This document shows positions 58,523 through 64,000 of a stretch of 64,000 nt of DNA, piece by piece. The first letter of the stretch is position 1. The number at the start of each line of letters is the position of its first letter. The translations under genes were made by a program, and so were the position numbers. A model generated the notes under the pieces. That model saw only the letters and a list, made by a program, of their open reading frames with translations. It did not search any database and was not told where the DNA came from. The stretch is from the NCBI RefSeq assembly GCF_051251695.1, contig NZ_JBPOEU010000017.1:1-64000 (forward strand), given 5' to 3'. The DNA comes from Maritalea sp051251695 (GTDB taxonomy: Bacteria; Pseudomonadota; Alphaproteobacteria; Rhizobiales; Devosiaceae).

Positions 58523-59428
58523 ATGTCTATTCTGATAAACAAAGACACGAAAGTCTTGGTGCAAGGGCTAACCGGTAAAACCGGAACGTTCCACACTGAG
58601 CAAGCGCTTGCCTATCATGGCACGCAAATGGTTGGCGGTACGCACCCTAAAAAGGGTGGCGAAAAGTGGACCTCTGGCGTTGATGGCACTGAACTGCCCA
58701 TTTTTACGACCGTTGCAGAAGGCAAAGAGCAAACAGGTGCAAATGCATCTGTGATCTATGTGCCCCCTGCTGGTGCGGCATCTGCTATTTTGGAAGCGAT
58801 TGAAGCTGAAGTTGAGCTTATCGTTTGTATTACTGAAGGCGTGCCCGTGTTGGACATGGTGAAAGTAAACGCGGCTTTGGCGAAATCAAACTCACGTTTG
58901 ATCGGCCCGAACTGCCCAGGCGTTTTGACACCTGAAGAATGTAAAATCGGCATTATGCCGGGTAACATTTTCCAAAGAGGCTCTGTGGGTATCGTTTCAC
59001 GCTCAGGTACACTGACCTATGAAGCGGTGTTCCAAACCACAAATGCAGGTCTTGGACAGACGACAGCTGTTGGTATTGGTGGTGACCCGGTTAAGGGCAC
59101 TGAATTTATTGATATGCTTGAAATGTTCTTGGCGGATGATGCGACTGAAAGTATCATCATGATCGGCGAAATTGGCGGATCTGCAGAAGAAGATGCGGCC
59201 CAGTTCATCATGGACGAAGCTAAAAAGGGTCGCTCTAAGCCAATGGCTGGCTTTATTGCGGGTCTTACTGCGCCTCCAGGCCGTACGATGGGTCACGCTG
59301 GTGCGGTTATTTCTGGCGGCAAAGGTGGCGCTGAAGACAAAATCGCGGCGATGGAAGCAGCGGGCATTAATGTCAGCCGTTCTCCAGCTAAAATTGGTGA
59401 AACCCTTCTGAATGTTTTGAAGGGCTAA
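58523..59428 (+). CDS. sucD: Succinate-CoA ligase alpha subunit
   Basis: A 301-residue CoA-binding subunit. VQGLTGKTGTFHTEQA is the CoA site, LIGPNCPGVLTP a conserved loop, and GRTMGHAGAVISGG holds the phosphorylated catalytic His. Together with SucC it forms the ATP-forming ligase. AGGA precedes the ATG. A 160-base leader with stem-loops separates it from sucA. Confidence 0.96.
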   Translation: MSILINKDTKVLVQGLTGKTGTFHTEQALAYHGTQMVGGTHPKKGGEKWTSGVDGTELPIFTTVAEGKEQTGANASVIYVPPAGAASAILEAIEAEVELIVCITEGVPVLDMVKVNAALAKSNSRLIGPNCPGVLTPEECKIGIMPGNIFQRGSVGIVSRSGTLTYEAVFQTTNAGLGQTTAVGIGGDPVKGTEFIDMLEMFLADDATESIIMIGEIGGSAEEDAAQFIMDEAKKGRSKPMAGFIAGLTAPPGRTMGHAGAVISGGKGGAEDKIAAMEAAGINVSRSPAKIGETLLNVLKG

Positions 59429-59439
59429 CAAACATTATT

Positions 59440-59482
59440 GCGTGCGGGATTAGCGTTAATCAAAACATAACGCCTCGCACGC
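59440..59482 (+). other. Two-tier stem-loop after sucD
   Basis: GCGTGCG (59440-59446) pairs with CGCACGC (59476-59482), enclosing GCGTT (59453-59457) with AACGC (59469-59473). No U-run follows, so it is not a normal terminator. It lies 11 bases after the sucD stop codon. Confidence 0.45.
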
Positions 59483-59522
59483 GATACTGAATGACGATCA
59501 TCGGCATTGTGCCGGTTTGTTT

Positions 59523-59547
59523 AATGCCTTCTCAGATTGAAGGCATT
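59523..59547 (+). other. Stem-loop in the sucA leader
   Basis: AATGCCTTC (59523-59531), a seven-base loop, and GAAGGCATT (59539-59547) form a perfect nine-base stem 42 bases before the sucA start. It could be an attenuator, a processing site or a translation control element. Confidence 0.45.
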
Positions 59548-59588
59548 TGGATTAGGGGACGACGAGGCCACTCCTCGCCAGGCAAGTC

Positions 59589-62570
59589 ATGACACGACAA
59601 GAACAGAACTCTGCGTTTCTGCTCACATCCTTCCTTGACGGAGGCAATGCGGGCTATATCGAAGAGCTATATGCGAAATTTCAAGAAAACCCCGCCAATG
59701 TTGACGAGACATGGCGGTCTTTTTTTGGCTCATTGGATGATGATGCAAAAGACGTTATCAAAAGCGCACAGGGCCCTTCATGGGCACGAAAAGATTGGCC
59801 ACGACCAGAAAGCGGCGATCTTGTATCTGCGCTGGATGGCGATTGGGGCGATCTTGAAAAGCGGGCAGTTGATGCCGTCGCGAAGAAAGCGATAACGACC
59901 GGGCAGGATTTAACATCTGAGGATGTGCAACAGGCCACCCGCGATTCGATCCATTCGATCATGATGATCCGCGCTTATCGTATGCGCGGCCACTTGCATG
60001 CTGACCTTGATCCGCTTGGTATCGCCGTTTTGGAAAGCGCACCAGAGCTTGACCCAGCCAGTTATGGTTTCACGCCAAAGGACTATGATCGAAAGATCTT
60101 CATCGACAATTATCTAGGCCTTGAATACGCGACCATCCCTGAGATGATCGATATTTTAAAGCGGACATATTGTTCGACCTTTGCGATTGAGTTCATGCAT
60201 ATTTCCGACCCCGAAGAAAAAGGTTGGTTGCAGGAGCGTATCGAGGGACCGGACAAGGAAATCGCCTTTTCCAAAGAAGGTCGTATTGCGATTTTGAAAA
60301 AGCTAATCGAAGCCGAGGGTTTTGAGAAGTTTCTGGATGTTAAATATACCGGCACGAAACGATTTGGCCTTGATGGTGGCGAAAGCCTTATTCCGGCGCT
60401 TGAACAAATCATCAAACGCGGTGGCGCGTTGGGTGTTAAAGACATCGTTTTGGGCATGGCCCACCGTGGACGTTTGAATGTTTTGACCCAAGTTATGGGT
60501 AAAAAGCACCGGGCGCTGTTCAACGAATTTAAAGGTGGCTCTGCCGTTCCAGATGATGTTGAGGGTTCTGGGGATGTGAAATATCACCTTGGGGCTTCAG
60601 CTGACCGCGAATTTGACGACAATAAAGTTCACTTGTCACTGACCGCGAACCCTTCACATCTTGAGATTGTGAACCCAGTGGTTTTGGGCAAAGCCCGTGC
60701 CAAACAAGATCAGCACAATGCCGAAAATGGTATTTTCGTTCCACCTAAAGAAACTGACAGATCTTCTGTGTTACCGCTCTTATTGCATGGTGATGCGGCA
60801 TTTGCTGGCCAAGGGGTGGTTGCTGAGTGTTTTGGTCTATCTGGCCTTAAGGGACACCGAACTGGCGGATCGATCCACTTTGTGATCAACAACCAAATTG
60901 GCTTTACAACAGCGCCGAAAAATTCTCGTTCTTCGCCATATCCTACAGACGTTGCGAAAATGATCGAAGCGCCGGTATTGCACGTGAATGGCGATGACCC
61001 AGAGGCAGTTGTTTTTGCCGCAAAGATCGCGATTGAATTCAGACAAAAATTCAGAAAACCAGTTGTGATCGACATGTTCTGCTATCGTCGTTTTGGGCAT
61101 AATGAGGGGGATGAACCTTCCTTCACGCAGCCTGAAATGTACAAAAAAATTCGGGCTCATCGCTCAACCCTTGAGATCTATTCAGATCGCTTGGTCAAAG
61201 AGGGTGTGCTTAGCGCTGACGAAGTTGAAAAGCTGGTTGGTGATTGGCGCACTCATCTGCAGGGTGAGTTTGATGCTGGTGACGAATATAAGCCAAACAA
61301 AGCCGACTGGATGGATGGGGCGTGGAAAAACCTATCAATGGCCGAAGATGGTGCCCGTCGCGGCAAGTCTGGCGTTGAGATGGATAAGTTGCTGCAAGTT
61401 GGCAACAAGATAACCGAAGTGCCTGAAGGCTTTAGTGCCCATAAGACCATCAAACGTTTCATGAATAATCGCCGCAAGGTGATTGAGGCGGGTGAAGGCG
61501 TGGATTGGGCGTTGGCAGAAGCATTGGCATTTGGCTCATTGGTCAATGAGGGCCATCCTGTTCGATTGTCAGGTCAAGATTGCGAGCGCGGCACGTTTTC
61601 GCAGCGTCACACAGTGATCCATGATCAAGAAAATGGCGCGCAGTTTACCCCATTGAACAATATCGATCCGGGTCAAGCACGTTACGAAGTTATCAATTCG
61701 ATGCTTTCCGAAGAAGCAGTGCTTGGTTTTGAATATGGCTATTCGCTTACGGAGCCGAACGCCTTGACCATATGGGAAGCGCAGTTTGGTGACTTTGTGA
61801 ACGGCGCACAGGTCTTGATCGATCAGTTCATTTCATCTGGCGAACGCAAATGGCTGCGCATGTCTGGTTTGGTGCTTTTGTTGCCCCATGGTTATGAAGG
61901 CCAAGGGCCTGAACACTCATCAGCCCGAATGGAGCGTTATTTGCAGCTTTGTGCAGAAGACAATATGCAAGTAGCGAACTGTACGACACCGGCGAACTAT
62001 TTCCACATTTTGCGCCGTCAGCTCAAACGTGATTTCCGTAAGCCATTATTGTTGATGACGCCGAAATCATTGCTGCGCCATAAACGTTGTGTTTCAACGT
62101 TGGAAGAATTGGGTGCTGACAGCACATTCCACCGTCTGTTGTGGGATGATGCGGAAACGCCAAACGGCAAAACTGAGATTAAGCTGCAAGCGGATGAGAA
62201 AATTCGCCGGGTTATTCTTTGTTCAGGTAAGGTATATTTCGACCTGCTTGAAGACCGTGAAAAGCGTGGTGTTGATGACGTTTATCTGATGCGTTTGGAA
62301 CAGCTTTATCCGTTCCCAGCCAAAGCATTGCACGACGAACTTTCGCGCTTCAAAAATGCAGAAGTTATTTGGTGCCAAGAAGAGCCTAAAAATATGGGGT
62401 CTTGGGCGTTTATCCAACCTTATGTTGAATGGGTTCTTGAGCAAATGGATCGCGCAGGCGAACGTCCGCGTTATGTTGGACGTGCTGCCTCGGCTTCAAC
62501 TGCAACGGGTTTGATGCGTACCCATTTGGCGCAGCTTCAAGCCTTCTTGGATGAAGCGTTTGCCGAGTAG
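59589..62570 (+). CDS. sucA: 2-oxoglutarate dehydrogenase E1 component
   Basis: A 993-residue thiamine-diphosphate enzyme, E1 of the 2-oxoglutarate dehydrogenase complex. The N-terminal binding segment SFLDGGNAGYIEELYAKFQ precedes VLGMAHRGRLNVL, GDAAFAGQGVVAE and the THDP motif region with CYRRFGHNEGDEPSFTQP; the C-terminal half has HGYEGQGPEHSSARMERYL. Start ATG 59589 is the family one though its ribosome site is weak. sucB follows after about 48 bases. Confidence 0.97.
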   Translation: MTRQEQNSAFLLTSFLDGGNAGYIEELYAKFQENPANVDETWRSFFGSLDDDAKDVIKSAQGPSWARKDWPRPESGDLVSALDGDWGDLEKRAVDAVAKKAITTGQDLTSEDVQQATRDSIHSIMMIRAYRMRGHLHADLDPLGIAVLESAPELDPASYGFTPKDYDRKIFIDNYLGLEYATIPEMIDILKRTYCSTFAIEFMHISDPEEKGWLQERIEGPDKEIAFSKEGRIAILKKLIEAEGFEKFLDVKYTGTKRFGLDGGESLIPALEQIIKRGGALGVKDIVLGMAHRGRLNVLTQVMGKKHRALFNEFKGGSAVPDDVEGSGDVKYHLGASADREFDDNKVHLSLTANPSHLEIVNPVVLGKARAKQDQHNAENGIFVPPKETDRSSVLPLLLHGDAAFAGQGVVAECFGLSGLKGHRTGGSIHFVINNQIGFTTAPKNSRSSPYPTDVAKMIEAPVLHVNGDDPEAVVFAAKIAIEFRQKFRKPVVIDMFCYRRFGHNEGDEPSFTQPEMYKKIRAHRSTLEIYSDRLVKEGVLSADEVEKLVGDWRTHLQGEFDAGDEYKPNKADWMDGAWKNLSMAEDGARRGKSGVEMDKLLQVGNKITEVPEGFSAHKTIKRFMNNRRKVIEAGEGVDWALAEALAFGSLVNEGHPVRLSGQDCERGTFSQRHTVIHDQENGAQFTPLNNIDPGQARYEVINSMLSEEAVLGFEYGYSLTEPNALTIWEAQFGDFVNGAQVLIDQFISSGERKWLRMSGLVLLLPHGYEGQGPEHSSARMERYLQLCAEDNMQVANCTTPANYFHILRRQLKRDFRKPLLLMTPKSLLRHKRCVSTLEELGADSTFHRLLWDDAETPNGKTEIKLQADEKIRRVILCSGKVYFDLLEDREKRGVDDVYLMRLEQLYPFPAKALHDELSRFKNAEVIWCQEEPKNMGSWAFIQPYVEWVLEQMDRAGERPRYVGRAASASTATGLMRTHLAQLQAFLDEAFAE

Positions 62571-62618
62571 GGTTTAGGCCCTAATTGACGAAGAGAATTT
62601 TAGATAGGAATTCGATGT

Positions 62619-64000
62619 ATGTCAGTTGATATTCGAGTGCCCACCCTTGGTGAAAGCGTTGTGGAAGCTACGATTGGGCAATGGTTCAAAAAAGTCGGCG
62701 ATGTCGTAGAGGCAGACGAGCCGGTGGTTGAACTTGAAACCGATAAGGTTACGATTGAAGTACCCGCGCCATCGGGTGGCATTTTGGAAGCGATTAGCTT
62801 TTCTGAAGGCGAAACGGTGGAAGTTGGCGCGCTTATTGGCGCCATAGCAGCAAGTGGTGACCCGGTGGCACCAAAGGCTGATGATCATGATGAACAAGAA
62901 ACAAGCGAGGCCGCAATGGCGAGCGAAGACAAAAATGATGCAGCTCCAATAGATATTTTGGTTCCAGCCGCTGGCGAATCTGTGGTGGAAGCCGATGTTG
63001 GCGAATGGTTCAAAAAAGTTGGCGACAAAGTTGCTGCCGACGAAGCAATTGTTGAACTTGAAACCGACAAAGCCGCGATGGATGTGCCATCGCCGGTTTC
63101 TGGCACATTGATTGAAATCGTTGCCAATAGCGGTGACACCGTTGAGGTTGGCGCTGTGCTGGCGCGTGTTCAGCCGGGCGAAGGTGGTGCTGCAAGTGTT
63201 GCTGCATCAACTCCAGCACCTGCTACACAAGCTGAGGCACCAAAGGCTGACGGCGGAGATATGCCACCAGCACCATCAGCGGCAAAAATGATGGCTGAAA
63301 AAAACATCAACGCAAACGATGTTGATGGTTCTGGTAAACGCGGTCAGGTTCTAAAGGGCGATGTGATTGCAGCGGCAGCGAACATTGGGTCTACAGCGGT
63401 TGCGAAAACCGCAGCGGCACCGGCTCGTGCGGCCTCAAGTGCAGAAGATGCGCCACGCGAAGAACGGGTCAAAATGACCCGTTTGCGCCAAACCATCGCA
63501 ACACGCCTAAAAGACGCGCAAAATACAGCGGCCATGTTGACCACTTTCAACGAAGTCGACATGAAGCCGGTCATGGACTTGCGTAAGTCCTACAAAGACT
63601 TGTTTGAGAAAAAACATGGTGTGAAACTTGGCTTTATGGGCTTTTTCACTCGCGCTGTTTGCCATGCGTTGAAGGAAATTCCAGCTGTAAATGCCGAAGT
63701 TGACGGCAAAGACCTCGTGTATAAAAACTATGCTCACATCGGTGTGGCCGTGGGCACAGACAAGGGCTTAGTTGTTCCTGTTGTGCGCGACGCTGACCAA
63801 ATGTCAATCGCAGAGGTTGAGCAAGAAATTGGTCGTTTGGGTCGCTCAGCACGTGACGGTAAATTGTCGATGGCTGACATGCAGGGCGGCACGTTCACCA
63901 TTTCAAATGGTGGCGTTTATGGCTCGCTTATGTCGACGCCAATTCTAAATGCACCACAGTCGGGCATTTTGGGCATGCATAAAATTCAGGAACGTCCAGT
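62619..64000 (+). CDS. sucB: Dihydrolipoyl succinyltransferase E2, two lipoyl domains (3' end outside window)
   Basis: A 460-residue N-terminal portion; the gene continues past the window edge. Two tandem lipoyl domains are seen: residues about 2-77 with lipoyl Lys43 in ELETDKVTIEV, and about 110-185 with Lys151 in ELETDKAAMDV. They are followed by an Ala/Pro-rich linker, a peripheral subunit-binding domain (PSAAKMMAEKNINANDV) and the catalytic acyltransferase domain (TRLRQTIATRLKDAQ...). Most SucB proteins have one lipoyl domain. The ATG at 62619 is chosen as it gives the family start SVDIRVPTLGESV. Confidence 0.92.
   Translation, partial: MSVDIRVPTLGESVVEATIGQWFKKVGDVVEADEPVVELETDKVTIEVPAPSGGILEAISFSEGETVEVGALIGAIAASGDPVAPKADDHDEQETSEAAMASEDKNDAAPIDILVPAAGESVVEADVGEWFKKVGDKVAADEAIVELETDKAAMDVPSPVSGTLIEIVANSGDTVEVGAVLARVQPGEGGAASVAASTPAPATQAEAPKADGGDMPPAPSAAKMMAEKNINANDVDGSGKRGQVLKGDVIAAAANIGSTAVAKTAAAPARAASSAEDAPREERVKMTRLRQTIATRLKDAQNTAAMLTTFNEVDMKPVMDLRKSYKDLFEKKHGVKLGFMGFFTRAVCHALKEIPAVNAEVDGKDLVYKNYAHIGVAVGTDKGLVVPVVRDADQMSIAEVEQEIGRLGRSARDGKLSMADMQGGTFTISNGGVYGSLMSTPILNAPQSGILGMHKIQERP

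Noticed and set aside
1..64000. tRNA, rRNA or CRISPR features
   Set aside because: No cloverleaf with a GGTTCRA loop, no rRNA blocks and no regularly spaced repeats were found. The 4889-4899 string resembling the 16S rRNA tail is explained as a Shine-Dalgarno on the minus strand.

Overview
The window is chromosomal DNA of an alphaproteobacterium, most likely a marine member of the Hyphomicrobiales with moderate GC. Evidence: the hemC-hemD-Mic60-hemY order; a very large NAD-glutamate dehydrogenase; a TCA cluster sdhCDAB...zapE-mdh-sucCDAB; an ECF41 sigma factor; an Omp19-like lipoprotein; a CsgG-like HfaB holdfast anchor with HfaA and HfaD; and a FixK/FNR-type box. A Maritalea/Devosiaceae-like organism would fit, but the genus is a guess. 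No rRNA, tRNA, CRISPR array or prophage was recognised.

Layout. 0-7 kb: a decayed IS6-family transposase, then a Dabb protein, an HD-domain protein, an ECF41 sigma factor with a matching autoregulatory promoter, a DUF2189 membrane protein, a glutathionyl-hydroquinone reductase with an unusual leader (a 24-codon ORF with a near-perfect Shine-Dalgarno, followed by two terminator-like hairpins), a divergent MarR regulator with a deiodinase-like thiol protein, and an HEXXH protein. 7-24 kb: haem genes hemC/hemD/Mic60/hemY facing tsaD-gpsA-YciI-EVE; a two-gene (split) Aer-like aerotaxis receptor behind an FNR/FixK box; SdhAF4, HtpX, RsmB, a heparinase-like protein and PurH. 24-32 kb: inorganic pyrophosphatase, a membrane protein and an exo/endonuclease/phosphatase-fold protein, then the 1584-residue glutamate dehydrogenase on the minus strand.

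32-46 kb: leucine biosynthesis. leuC and leuD are separated by about 9 kb of mostly minus-strand accessory genes: the holdfast-anchor operon hfaA-hfaB-hfaD, a neighbouring secreted protein whose repeats resemble those of HfaD, a ClpP-fold membrane-anchored protein coupled to a large membrane protein, DUF998, HEAT-repeat and zinc-ribbon proteins, a MerR regulator and deoD. leuD, a RidA-family protein, a small membrane protein and leuB follow. asd comes next, behind a long leader that encodes a 40-residue peptide rich in Thr, Lys and Met, all products of the pathway Asd feeds, and then a strongly structured RNA segment. This is the most interesting candidate for an undescribed regulatory element.

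46-64 kb: a YciI-like protein, an acetyltransferase and beta-carbonic anhydrase, then a TCA-cycle supercluster: sdhC, sdhD, sdhA, a lipoprotein, a DUF3052-like protein, sdhB, DUF2059, DUF2007-like, an Omp19/Inh lipoprotein, zapE, mdh, sucC, a cupin, sucD, sucA and a 3'-truncated sucB with two tandem lipoyl domains. Together these encode succinyl-CoA formation, succinate oxidation into the quinone pool and malate oxidation; SdhAF4 at 17.7 kb is the assembly chaperone for SdhA.
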